Source: Tetrahymena elliotti 4EA
Lineage: Eukaryota > Ciliophora > Oligohymenophorea > Hymenostomatida > Tetrahymenidae
NCBI GenBank assembly: GCA_000231825.2
Contig: JH720336.1
Location: 128,235 to 192,234 of the forward strand
Length of the DNA: 64,000 nt
Direction of reading: 5' to 3'
Positions 35,510 to 48,895 of the stretch are shown piece by piece. How positions within the stretch are numbered: position 1 is the stretch's first letter; every line of letters starts with the position of its first letter. The notes beneath the pieces are model-generated. The model made no database searches. It was not told the DNA's origin and was given only the letters and a program-made list of their open reading frames with translations. Position numbers and translations under genes: made by a program.

Positions 35510-38500
35510 ATGAGCTTTTAGACAAATTTAAGTTGCTCCAAGCATCCAGAAAAGAAAGTTGAATTCTTTGCATACAGTGTTAGCTCAAAAAAATATGAGC
35601 TAGTTTGTTCTCGCTGTATTAGCAAGTTACCTAAAGACACATTTACCGTTGATACAGAAGAAATCTTTTCAAACAACAACAATTACATCACTAATTGGCC
35701 TCCATTAAAAAGTGAATAGTTACAAGAGCAAATTTAATAAAAAATAGAAAGTTAAAAGGCCTAAGAAAATGAAACCGAAACTGGAGGAAACAGCGATGGT
35801 GAGTAGATGTTTACTAAAATGAGATCATAATTTTAAAGCTTTCTTTAAAATTTATAATCTAATATGAAAAATGAATCACAATCTGGTTCATAACTCCCAC
35901 ATAAGTACTAGGAGATATCTTAATCAGGTAAGCTTTTATCTTTCATTAAGTAGGAGGTATCTAAGAAAGAGAAATTCACAAGTATTTCATGGGATTTTCA
36001 AAATTTTTTGTAATAGCGTTGTTAAGACACTTCTACTGATCAAAAGTTGGAGTAGGCTTTAAAGAAGTAAGATGGAACCCATTAATAATAAAAAATTAAT
36101 AAATTGTAGGATTCTCTCAAACTTTTTTACAATAATTATAAGGATTTCCCCAAAAAGATATAACAAATTAAATAGAATGCTGCTTTAGCCTAATAAAAGT
36201 AAAAATCAAAAAAATTTTAAGAAGAAAAACCAGTTGAATTAGAATCCATATTTGATGACTCATTCGTTAGAACTCAAGAATATTTGAGCATGAATAATTT
36301 TTATCAAAAATGTTTGGGTAAGAAAAAAAGATTTGTAAAGGATCATTTCAAGCATGACATGGAATTTACTTTAGGAGAGTCAGTTAATTGTACTAAGTGT
36401 GGTACAAGTCCTACAAAGAACTACTATTGGGTATGCTAATAATGTAAGTATTACTTATGCTTGGATTGCACTTAATAGGCAGATCAATTTCATTTGCTAT
36501 ATGAGAAGCTTGTTGATTCAAGGCTTTAAAAATCTATTAAAGAAGACAGAAAATATCAAGGTTTTGTTTTTATTTTTTCTAGTCCAGAGAGAGAAAGAAA
36601 TGGTTATTGCAAATCATGCTCAAGAAAAATAGCAGGAGTACAGAAATATGCTTGGTTCAATAGACAAGAATAATATTTCTTGTGCTTAGTCTGCTCTCAG
36701 AGCTTTAGTGATATTATTCTAGAAAAGAGATTCTACTAATTACCAGATATCCCTAAAGAATTCTTCAATCCTAATTACATGCAACTCCTCAAATTAAATT
36801 AGCAATTTGTGAAAGAAGTTTTTTAAAATCCTGCTTTGGAACTCATAAAAACTAAATTAAATTATTTTTAATTTACAGTATAAGTTTAGTAGAACTAAAG
36901 TCAAATCTATTAGAATTAATAATCTAGAGAATACAAAGTTATTAAGGTTAAAGAGTTTTATAAAAATAATGTTGGCTAGCTCAAAAGATTTTAGGAAATA
37001 GATTTTAGACATGACCTTTAATTCATTGAAAAATATGGAGGATCTTGCAAATAATGCAAGAGAAATATCAAAAGCTTCTGTTGGTGGTGCTAAGATTGCT
37101 CTTTTTACATTTGCTTAGATTGTATTTTTTTGGTTTAGCCCTTCAAGTCCTTTTATGAGTCTTTAAAGCACTCCTAGTGTGATGAACAAATGTAAGATCA
37201 TTAGCATAGATTATTATAATTTTAGGAGCTTTCAGTAAGCATCAAGTGCACAGCTTGTTCTTAATTTGCTAGATCATATGCCTGGGAATGTTGTGATCCT
37301 TAAAGTTAATGCTTATTTACTTTCTGCTTGAATTGTAGTGGAAATATTAGTTAAGCAAAATTATATTAGAATGTTTAGTAATAGATGACACCAATAATGA
37401 ATGATAATAGCAACAATATTGTTAGTGCAAAGAGTACTTTTATCGATTCTGGAATCCAATCTTAATAAAATAATAATCAAATTTAGTAAATTTAGCAGAG
37501 TAGTTAAAATGATAGCAACAATTAGATAAAACAAATAAATTTGGAAAGCTAAAATAAATAGGTTGTTTAGAAAGAGGAGAGTCAAATATCTCACTAATAA
37601 TCAAATTAAAGTTAATAAAGCTAATAAATTCAGGTGTAAGAAGAAGAAATAATTGTTATTGAATTTCAACAATTTTTCAAAGACAATCTTAACATTTACA
37701 AAAAATTCCCAAATATTGATTTCAAGCATGATTTGCAATTCATTTAAAAAAATGGAGGAAAGTGCAAAATGTGTGATAGAACTCTCACAAACTACTGCTG
37801 GACATGTGAACCTTGCAATTATTTTTTATGCATAGAATGTGTTTCAATTGAATCATTTGATTAATATTATCAAAAATTAATTAATTCAGAATGTGATGAA
37901 TAATTAGGAGTACATAGACATACCAAATTGAAATTAAAAAAATTTACTAGCATGACTTGTGATATTTGCAAAAAATAGATGTAGACAAAATATGGATGGG
38001 AGTGCTTTGATCCAACAAATAAATGCAATTTTGCTGCTTGTATAGAATGTAGCTCTAAATTTGGTTAAGTCTTAGTAGATACTAAAATTTATAAATCTTT
38101 AACTGGATAATCAAATTAAATTTAGAACAACCAACAGTTTAATTAAGATGATGAATTTTTAGTAATAAACTATAACGAATTTTATAGAAATAATCTTAAT
38201 CTCTAGAAAAAATTCCCCAATTTAGACTTTAAACATGAATTAACATTCATAGAAAAAGATGGAGGTTATTGTAAAATGTGCAGCAGAGTTCTTAAAAACT
38301 TTAGCTGGTCATGCGAACCATGCAATTTACACTTCTGCATAGAATGTGTTACAATAGAACCATTTAATTAGTAATATTAAAAACTTATCAACTCTGAATG
38401 TGATGAAAAATTACAACAGCATAGACATACTAAAATGTCCTTTAAACTATTTACTAATCAAAAGTGTGATATTTGTGGTTAATATTCTAAGGTTAAATTT

Positions 38501-41500
38501 GGATGGGAATGTTGTGATCCAACAAATAAATGTAATTTTGCTACTTGTCTTTCTTGCAGCTCCAAATACGGTGATGTTATGGTAGATACTAAGATTTATA
38601 AACAAGCATTAGAATTAAAAAACTAGAAGGATGAAGAAGTTATGATAATTAATTACACTGAATTTTTCAGAAATAAACTTAACTTTTAAAAGATGTTCCC
38701 TGATATTGACTTTAAGCATGAATTAACATTTATTTAAAAAGAAGGAGGATATTGTAAAATGTGTAGCAGAACACTCAAAAACTTTTGCTGGTCTTGTGAA
38801 TAATGCAATTTATATGTATGTACAGAGTGTCTTACTATTGAAGAATTTAATTAGTATTATGAAAAACTCATAAATTCTTAATGCGATGAAAATATCTAAT
38901 AACATAGACATACTAAAATGTAATTCAAGAAGCTTTCTAACATGATATGTGATATTTGTAAAAAATCATTGAAGATTAATTATGGATGGCAATGTTCTGA
39001 CATTACAAATAAATGTAATTTTGCTACTTGTGTTGAATGTAGCTCTAAGTTTGGAGAAATAATGGTTGATGCCAAAATATATAATTAACAATTTTAATTA
39101 TAAAACTAGCAAGATGAAGAATTTATAATTGTCAATTATTCTGATTTCTACAAAAATAATCTTAATATTTAGAAAAAATTCCCAAATCTAGACTTCAAAC
39201 ACGACTTAACATTTATACAAAAAGATGGAGGATATTGTAAAATGTGCAGTAGAACTCTCAAAAATTTCTGCTGGTCTTGTGAATAATGCAGTTTATATGT
39301 ATGCATAGAGTGTCTCAATATTGAACCATTTAATTAGCACTACTAACAACTTATTAACTCTGAGTGCGATGAAAAGTTGTAAAACCACAGACATACTAAA
39401 ATGAAATTCAAAAAAACTTCATCACCTATCAAGTGCGATATTTGTGGATAATATTCAAAGAATTAATTTGGATGGGGATGTTCTGATCCTGTAAACAAAT
39501 GCAACTTTTCAACTTGTCTTAGCTGTAGCTCTAAATTTGGGGAAATAATTGTAGATATTAAAATTTATAAATAGTAACCTGAATCAACACCTTAGGATAG
39601 CTAAAATAATAAAGGCATTTAACTTGAGAATCAATAAGATGATGGAATTATTATTATAAACTACTATGACTTTTACAGAAGTAATCTTAACCTATAAAAA
39701 AAATTCCCCAGTTTAGACTTTAAACATGAGTTAAAGTTCATAGAAAAAGATGGAGGTTATTGTAAATTGTGCAGTAGAACACTCAAAAACTTTAGCTGGT
39801 CATGCGAACCATGCAGTTTACACTTCTGCATAGAATGTGTCACAGCAGAGGAATTTAATTAATAATATTAAAAACTCATCAACTCTGAATGTGATGAAAA
39901 ATTATAATTGCACAGACATACTAAAATGTCATTTAAATAATTTTCTAGTCTGAAGTGTGATATTTGTGGTCAATATTCCAATACTAAATTTGGTTGGGAA
40001 TGTTGTGATCCATCAAATAAATGTAATTTTTCTACTTGCCTAGCTTGTAGCTCCAAATTTGGAGAAGTTATGGTTGATGTTAAAAATTATAAGCAAGTAT
40101 TTGAATTGCAAAATGTGTTAGATGAAGATGTAGTTATAATTAATTATACTGATTTTTTCAAAAATAATCTTAACGTTTAGAAGAAGTTCCCTGATATTGA
40201 CTTTAAACATGATTTAACATTTATACATAAGGAAGGGGGTTATTGTAAAATGTGTAGCAGAACCCTCAAAAACTTCTGCTGGTCATGTGAATAATGCAGT
40301 TTATATGTATGCACAGAGTGTCTTACAATTGAAGGATTTAACTAATATTATGAAAAACTAATTAATTCTGAATGTGATGAAAACATCTAATAACATAGAC
40401 ATACTAAAATGAAATTTAAGAAGCTTTCAAACATGATATGTGATATTTGTAAAAACTCTTTGAAGATGAATTATGGATGGGAATGTTGTGACCCAACAAA
40501 TAAATGTAATTTTGCTACTTGCCTTGAGTGTAGCTCTAAGTTTGGAGAAGTAATGGTTGATGTTAAGATGTATAATTAATAATTTTAATAATAAAATTTG
40601 TAAGATGAGGAATTTATTATAATTAACTACTCTGATTTTTTCAAGAAAAATATCAACATTTCAAAAAAGTTCCCAGAGATTGACTTTAAACATGAATTAA
40701 GATTTATTTAAAAGAATGGAGGGTATTGCAAAATGTGTAGCAGATCACTCAAAAACTTCTGCTGGTCATGTGAATAATGCAGTTTATATGTATGCACAGA
40801 GTGTTTGACAATAGACACATTTAATTAATATTATGAAAAAATCATTAATTCTTAATGTGATGAGAAGATCCAAATACATAGACACACCAAAATGTAATTC
40901 AAGAGGCTTTCTAATATGAATTGTGATATCTGTAAATAATCATTGAAGAAAAATTATGGATGGGAATGTTGTGACCCAACAAATAAATGCAATTTCGCTA
41001 CTTGTCTTGAGTGTAGCTCTAGCTTTGGAGAAATTATGGTAGATCCCTAGATATATAAATAAGAATTTTAAGTTTTGAATAATGAGTAGTAGGATGAAGA
41101 TTTCATAATTATCAACTACTCCGACTTCTACAAAAACAATCTTAATATTTAGAAAAAATTCCCAAATTTAGACTTCAAGCATGACTTAACATTTATTCAA
41201 AAAGATGGAGGATATTGTAAAATGTGTAGTAGAAGCCTCAAAAGCTTTTGTTGGTCTTGTGAACCATGCAGTTTATATGTGTGTATAGAGTGTGTGACAA
41301 TCGAACCTTTTAATCAGTATTATTAGAAGTTAATTAACTCTGAATGTGATGAAAAATTATAATTGCACAGACATACCAAATTGAAATTTAAAAAACTTTC
41401 AAACGTAAATTGTGATATTTGTAAAAGATCTTGCAAGAGTTAATATGGATGGGAATGTTCAGATCCTGTAAATAAATGCAACTTTACCACTTGTCTTGAT

Positions 41501-44500
41501 TGTAGCTCCAAATTTGGTGAAGTACTGGTAGATGCTACTATGTATAAATAGGTATTTGAATAGCAAACTTTGTAAGAAAGTGATGAGATCAAAATTATTA
41601 ATTTCTAAAACTTTTTCAAAAATAAACTGAATCTTGAAAAAAAATTCCCTCAAATAGATTTCAAACATAACTTGAAATTTATTGAAAAGAATGGAGGAAA
41701 CTGCAAAATGTGTAATAGAAGTTTGAAAAACTTTTGCTGGTCTTGCAATTCTTGTTAATACTTTGTGTGCATAGAATGTATATCAATAGAATCTTTTAAT
41801 TAATTTTATCAAAAACTTATTAACTCTTAATGTGATGAAAAGCTTTAATTGCACAGACACACAAAATTGTCATTTAAAAAAATAAATTCTGTAAATTGCG
41901 ATGTCTGCAGGTAATCATGCAAAGCTCAATTCGGATGGTCATGCTCAGATCCTGTTAATAAATGCAATTTCATTATTTGTCTTGACTGTAGCTCTAAATT
42001 TGGGGAAGTTATGGTAGATGATTAGATCTATAACTCATTACCCGAATTACCTGACAATAATGACTAAAATGACATCTAATAATAAGATGATGGATTTAAA
42101 ATTATAAATTTCTCTAATTTTTTCAAAAGCCAACTTAATTTTGAGAAAAAATTCCCTAAAATTGATTTCAAGCATTCTTTGAAATTTATTGAAAAAGATG
42201 GAGGAAATTGTAAGTTATGCAATAGAGGTCTTAAAAAATATTCTTGGTCTTGCGAAACTTGTAAATACTATATTTGCATAGATTGTATAACAGTTGAGCC
42301 ATTTAACTAGTATTATCAAAAACTTGTTAGTTCTGAGTGTGATGAAAAGATCTAACAACATAGACATTCCAAATTAAAGTTTAAGAAGCTGCCTAATATG
42401 AAGTGTGAAGTTTGCAAGTAATACCAAAAGGTGGAATATGGCTGGGAATGCTGTGATTAAACTAATAAATGTAATTTTAATATTTGCATAGACTGCAGTT
42501 GTAAATTTGGAGAAGTATTAGTGGACACAACAATCTATAAATCTCTACCTGAAATACCAGTTTACAATCCTGATAATTAACAATAAGCAAATAGTCAGTA
42601 GGATGAAGAATTTAAGATTATTAGTTTCTCAGGCTTTTTCCAAAATAATCTAAATATTGAGAAAAAATTCCCAAAAATAGATTTCAAACACAATTTGAAG
42701 TTTATATAAAAAGAGGGAGGATAGTGTAAAATGTGTAGCAGAAGTCTTAAAAACTTTTGTTGGTCTTGTGAGCTTTGCAAATATTATATTTGTATAGAAT
42801 GCGTAACTATTGAACCATTTAACTAGTTTTATGAAAGATTAATAAAATCTCAGTGTGATGAAAAATTATAATAGCACAGACATTCTAAAATGTTTTTTAA
42901 AAAGTTTTCTAGCGCAACATGTGATATTTGTAGAAAATCATTAAAATAAAATTATGGATGGGAATGTTCTGATCCAACAAATAAATGTAATTTTGCTACC
43001 TGCCTAGACTGTAGTTCTAAATTTGGTGAAGTGATGGTTGATGAAAATATTTACAAATAATAATTTGAACAATAATATATCCAAGAAGATGAATTGATGG
43101 TTCTGAATTTCTCTGAATTTTTCAAAAATTGCTTGAATTATGAGAAGAAATTCCCAAAAATTGATTTTAAACACAATTTGAAATTTATTGAAAAGTATGG
43201 AGGATCATGTAAATTGTGCAGCAGAAGTCTTAAAAATTATTGCTGGTCTTGCTAAACTTGTAACTACTTTGTATGTGTTGAGTGCATTTCTTTTGAGCCA
43301 TTTAATTAGTACTATTAAAAGCTTGTTAATTCAGAATGTGATGAGCAATTATAAACACACAGACACACAAAAATGAAATTTAAAAATTTCTCAAATATGA
43401 ATTGCGATATTTGCAGAAAATCATCAAACACAAAATATGGATGGGAATGTTGTGATCCCACAAATAAATGTAATTATACTGTTTGTATAGATTGCTCTTC
43501 TAAGTTTAGTGAGTTATTAATTGACACAAAAGTTTATAAGTCTCTTCCTGACATTAATTTGAATAACTAAGATTAATAGTAAGATGATGATTTCATGATT
43601 GTCAATTTCTCTTAGTTTTTTAGAAACAATATCAACTCTACACAAAAATTCCCTAAAATTGATTTTAAGCACAGCATGAAATTTATTGAAAAGAATGGAG
43701 GATATTGCAAATAGTGTAGTAGAAGTCTCAAAAACTTCTGCTGGTCTTGTGAGCCCTGTAGTTTATATTATTGCTTAGAATGCCTTACAACTGAGCCATT
43801 CAATTTGTATTATCAAAAGATGATGAATTCAGAATGTGATGAAACACTTTAAACACACAGACATACAAAAATGAAATTTAAAAATTTTTCAGGCATGAAT
43901 TGCGATATTTGTAGAAAATCATCATAGGTTAAGTATGGATGGGAGTGTTCTGATCCAACAAATAAGTGTAATTTCACTGCCTGTATTGAATGCACCTCTA
44001 AGTTTGGTGAAGTTGCTGTAGATACTAAAATATATAAATCTATTCCTGATTATGTACCTTAAATGAATTAAGAAGAGGAATCTACTTTGATAAATTATAG
44101 TTAGTTCTTTAAAAATTTAGTAAATTTAAAACATAAATTCAAAAAGTTGCATTATAGACACGACTTAACCTTAATAGATGGTTAGAAAGAAAAATGCACA
44201 TTATGTTGGCATTCAATCAACAATGTTTGTTGGAATTGTAAAGAATGCGAATTGTTTGTATGCTTTGATTGTATTCCTTCTTTAAAACTGTTTAAAGGTC
44301 TTTATAGTTTATTAGTTAACTCTGAAGCTGAAGAAAACCTTCAAAACTTAAGACATAAAGGATTTAAATTTATTGAAAATGTTAACAAATTAAAATGTGA
44401 TAATTGTAGAGAAAAAAGAGAAGGAGAGTATGGTTGGATTTGCACACAATAAGGCTGTGGTGAATTTGTGTGTTTGACTTGTTCCTCTAATTTTAAGGAA

Positions 44501-46129
44501 GTAAGTGTTAGTGCTTAATAAAACAAACAAGAATAACACTTCCTTTTAAATGTCTTTAATATCCTAAAGAGTTAACAAATTATACCAGATTCTATTATGT
44601 AAGAAATAATATACTTCAATAGAGATGAAGAAGATGAAAAAGTTACTTTGATTCTTTTTGAATCTATTTTCAAAAATAATTTGAATCTTAAAAACAAATT
44701 AAACTGTCACTAAAATCATGAATTATAATTACAAATTTCTAGTGGCGATTATTGTTCAAAATGTGTGTAGGGAACTAAAGACTAATATGCCTGGGTATGC
44801 GAACCATGTGATTTGAAGTTTTGTATGAATTGCACAAGCTCGGAATCAGATTTAAAGTATTACTTTGACAAGTTTGTAAACTCTGAGTATGATCAGAAAA
44901 TGGATAGACATGCTCATGTAAAATTTACTTTCAGACATGAAGAGGAAGGAAAACAAATCAGATGTGACATTTGCAACAGATCATAAAACAACTAATTCTA
45001 CTATTGGTCATGTACTAATTGCTAAAAGTTTGAAATATGTTTGAAGTGCTCACTTAAATTTGATGAGGTTAAAATAGATTAATAAATACATGCATCAAGA
45101 CCAAATCCACCAGAGAGACAAGCAATTAAAGAAGAGGAAACAGAAGAATAAAAGCAAGATGGAGATTTGAAATTTAATATTAATTAACATTTCTAAAATA
45201 GCCTTCATACAAAGCACAAATTTGACTCTCATAGTGATCATGATTTAGTTTTCTCAGATTACTAGTAAGGTAGTTGTAGAAAATGTGATAGATCTATTAA
45301 GAGTTATTGCTGGAGGTGTGAACAATGTAATTACTCTCTTTGTCTTGACTGCTCTTCTAATGTGGTAACACTTTAGTATTTATACACTCTCCTTATTAAA
45401 TCCTAGTATGAATAATAAGTTTACAATCATAAACATAATTAAGTTAATTTCGTAAGCTTCCCAGATGGAAAGAGTGGAAAAAGATGTGATATTTGCTCTA
45501 GAAGTCTATTTTATTATGGATGGAAATGCAATTAATGCTCATATGATATTTGTCTAAATTGTTCTGGTAAATTTGAAACAGTAAAACTTGATTTAGAAGT
45601 GTACAAATCTCATCAAGATAATCCTTAACTCAAATAACAAGAAGTAACAGCTGGAGTAGAATTTAAATAATTCTTCCAAAATTGCTTGGGTGCGAGATAG
45701 AGGTTTGATTCTCATTAAGATCATGAATTAGTTTTTTCTGATTGTAAATAAGGAAGTTGCAGAAAATGCGATAGATCCTTAAAAAGTTTTAGCTGGAGAT
45801 GCGAACCTTGCAACTATTCACTATGTCTTGACTGCACCTCAAAATTAAAGTATTTTGAATTGTTCTTTAATAAGCTTGTGAAATCTTCTTATGAAGAAAA
45901 GCTTGATAAGCACAATCACCAATAAGTCAATTTTGAACATCATCCTACTGGATAAAGTGGAAGAAGATGCGATTTTTGCTCTAAATCAGTTTTTTATTAT
46001 GGATGGAAATGCCCTCAATGCTCCTATGATGTTTGCCTGAACTGCTCAGGATAATTTGGAAAATTGAAGCTAGATATGGAGGTTTATAATTCACAACCTA
46101 ATGTTCCTTCAGTTTACACAAGTTAATGA
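35510..46129 (+). CDS. Giant protein of ~19 tandem Cys/His zinc-binding units (3,539 aa)
   Basis: One uninterrupted frame; every TGA through the repeat region (about 37.4 kb to the stop) was checked and lies out of frame. The N-terminus has a B-box-like C9-x2-H12 ... C33-x2-C36 followed by W63-P-P, then a Q-rich helical stretch. From about residue 275, roughly 19 units of 160 residues follow. Each has KFPxIDFKH, then GGxCKxCSRxLKNFCW, SCExC and CxEC (first Cys cluster), then HRHTKM. A second cluster follows: CDIC, YGWEC, TNKCNFATC and CSSKFGE. The halves look like treble-clef DC1/ZZ-type zinc fingers, which usually bind proteins or lipids. No enzyme domain, signal peptide or membrane segment is seen. 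The last four units are more diverged. A very long zinc-bead scaffold is inferred; its role is unknown. Confidence 0.9.
36330..46100 (+). repeat. Intragenic tandem repeat, ~480-510 nt unit
   Basis: Units begin with the FKH-type motif near 36345, 37000, 37717, 38226, 38705, 39187, 39715, 40197, 40680, 41168, 41657, 42160, 42677, 43160, 43660, 44150, 44705, 45220 and 45710. Neighbouring units in 38.2-43.0 kb share long near-identical DNA (for example CATGTGAATAATGCAGTTTA at 40285 and 40767), pointing to recent unequal exchange or gene conversion. The first two and last four units are older and diverged. Confidence 0.85.
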
Positions 46130-47137
46130 TGAATTATTATCTTAGCAATAAACTAAATTTAAAGATAATATTTTTATTTTTTTCATAATAGATTTTTGTT
46201 TGATTAATTGAATTTTTGTATCATTGAATGATTATTTTCTTATTAATATTTACTATTTTTTGAAACCTTTTTTGTATAATTTCTTTTCAATTTGTGATGA
46301 TAATACATTTTATTTTTTCAATTTTTTTAAGTGATATATATTTTTTGTTCTCAAATTGCATGGATTTCTTTCTTAATTGTATTTTAAAATGATAAAATTA
46401 TTTGAAGATGACAAAAATTTTTTTAAACAAGCTAATTAATCCCAAAATAAAAAAATGTACACTAATTTATAAAATGTATTTTTTTAATTAAAAATTTTCT
46501 AATTTGAAATGAGGATTTGATCAAATATTTGTTATTAGACTTAATTTTTCTAAACTTATTTATTTTTTTCTATAAAAATTTATTTTAACTATTTGGTTTT
46601 GATGATTTCTGATCAAAAAAAAATTAATAAAGATATAGTTGATTCTATTTAATAAAAGAGTGATCATCTAATTTTTTTTTTCAAATTTAGATATATTTGT
46701 GGTTGGTAATATCAAAACTTTATTTTTCTATTTGGATAATAGTAACATATATTTAGTCTATTAAATAAATCTGAACATCAAAAAAGTAAATAAAATAATT
46801 TTTAACTTCAAAGCAAGTTTATACCAAAAGTATGAGGTAATAAATAATATTTATGATTTAAATTTCATTATTATAACAAAGACTTTGCTTAGACAAATAT
46901 AATTTTTATTTCCAAATTAATCAGATTAATATACTGCGTGAAACAATGAATATCTATCTTTGATTTTCCTTTAAATAAAATCTTTATTCTCAATAGCAGA
47001 TTGACTTTGCATCAGGAATATACAAATCTTTTAATTATCTCTCAAAAAATATTTATTATTTATTAATTTTAAAGACAATTTGTAAAATAGTAGAACTAAA
47101 AGTATAAGTATTTGACATAAAAAGCGAAAAATTTAAA
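46130..47137. other. Intergenic region
   Basis: AT-rich, no supported gene. Confidence 0.6.
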
Positions 47138-47791
47138 ATGTTTTTCAATTTGAAGAATTAATTTAAAGAAGAAGAATAAAAATAGAAAGAAAAGGTCTCA
47201 AATGTACCAAAAGTTAAACCATTAGAATGGAAAACATCATCTAATTTGTACTAATAAGTGACCTAAAAGCAAAACCATAATTATGGTAACTATTAACAGT
47301 TTTTTTAATCTTAATTCAATAAAAAAATGAAATTTACCTTTGCATCTCATGGCCATGAACTAACTTTTGAAATGAAATTAAATAAAATTGAATAATGCAA
47401 CATTTGCAATTGCGATGTGCTCAGATATTATTGGAATTGCAGTAAATGCAAATTTATAATATGCTTAAACTGTTCAACTGAAGTTGATTCTTTTAAGGAT
47501 TTTTATGACTCATTAATAAAGCCATAGTTCTGCTTTTATGAAAATACTCCCTCAGGAGAAAGTAGATTTGTGTTTATAAAGCATATAGTGAAGCCTAAAG
47601 AAGTATGCTATACTTGTCGCTACCCAATATAATTATATTCTTGGAGTAATTTGAAGTTAAATATTCACGCTTGCCTTAATTGCACGAATTCTTATTTTTC
47701 CGTAATGCCAGTTGATCCACTTATGTATAAATAGAGAATGTAACAATTTACTTCTGGCTAACACGAAAGAGAAAACGAAGTTGATTTATGA
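47138..47791 (+). CDS. Single-unit relative of the giant zinc-module protein
   Basis: Single exon, 217 residues. After a charged, Q-rich N-terminus of about 75 residues, FTFASHGHELTFEM corresponds to the FKHxLxF opening of the giant's unit. It is followed by C-N-I-C, YYWNCSKC and ICLNC (first cluster), then a second part with VCYTC and ACLNC. The order and spacing match one full unit of the 35510 gene, with fewer conserved residues in the second half (the YGWEC and TNKC parts are degenerate). It probably arose from the same ancestor and may bind zinc in the same way. It lies 1 kb downstream in the same orientation. Confidence 0.8.
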
Positions 47792-48895
47792 AAAATAAAA
47801 TACTAATTAGTCAAATAAATTGTATTTAATGAATGTTAATTTATATTTTATATAACTAATTATTAAATCTTTCTAAGCAAGATGCTTTATTTAATTTATT
47901 AATATATAATTTGAAGAAAATATTAATTCACCAATATTTCAAACATAAATCTAAATAAAAAATATTTTTTTAAAATAAAATTTTTATATATTTGTATCAA
48001 GAAAAACAAATTAAACTCTTAAAAAATTTCTGAAAAGGTTTTTTTTTAATTTTTTAAAAGTAGATTAAATCATTACAAACAGCAATTAAACTTTAAACTA
48101 TGTTATTTGAGGTAAAGAAAATATGATTTTACAACTTTTTTAAAAAATTCGACCAAATAAAAATGTTTTTAAAATAAATTAAAAATCCATTTAATTCTTG
48201 AAAATTGAGGATTTTAAGTAAATGATGTAAAATAAACACGAGTGATATTTTTATTGATTTCTCTTTCTTAAAAAATTTTAAATTAATATTGATATGTTAT
48301 TTTTAGGTATTAAAAAAATATTATACTTGGATATGAAATATGCAAATATAATAATATTTTTGAACAAACCAAGATATTTATTGTATTGAGAAAAGAAACA
48401 GATTAATTTGTTAATGGAGCAATTTATTTTCACGTTTCAAAAAAGGTTGAATTTAAATAATTGAATTCTGGAAAAATGTAATTTTAGAGATATTAATCTA
48501 GCTAGATTAAATAACATATTATTTTTAAGTTTTACAGAATTCATTTTTTTCAAGTAATATTAGTAATTGAAAAAGTAAAAGAAGGAAAATCCATTTTACT
48601 TAATTCTTGTGAGCATAAATGTATGTGTAATTTGATGGTATAATATATATATTTAGAAATAGTAATAATAAGTTATATCTCAAATATTTAATTTAATTTT
48701 TCAGTTACTTCCTTTTCAATTTATTTAATAGGTTAAGAATTTGTTTAATTTTTTTTACTAAATAAAATTAGTTTTTCATACTTCTATTATTCTATTAGTC
48801 TAGTTAGTTATTAATTAATTAATTTACACAAAAAAAGCAAAAAGTATAGACCAAAATTCAAATAAGAGTATTGATCTTTTTTGATTTCAGATAAA
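47792..48895. other. Intergenic region
   Basis: AT-rich, no supported gene. A short TAATATATATATTTA tract lies near 48642-48656. Confidence 0.6.
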
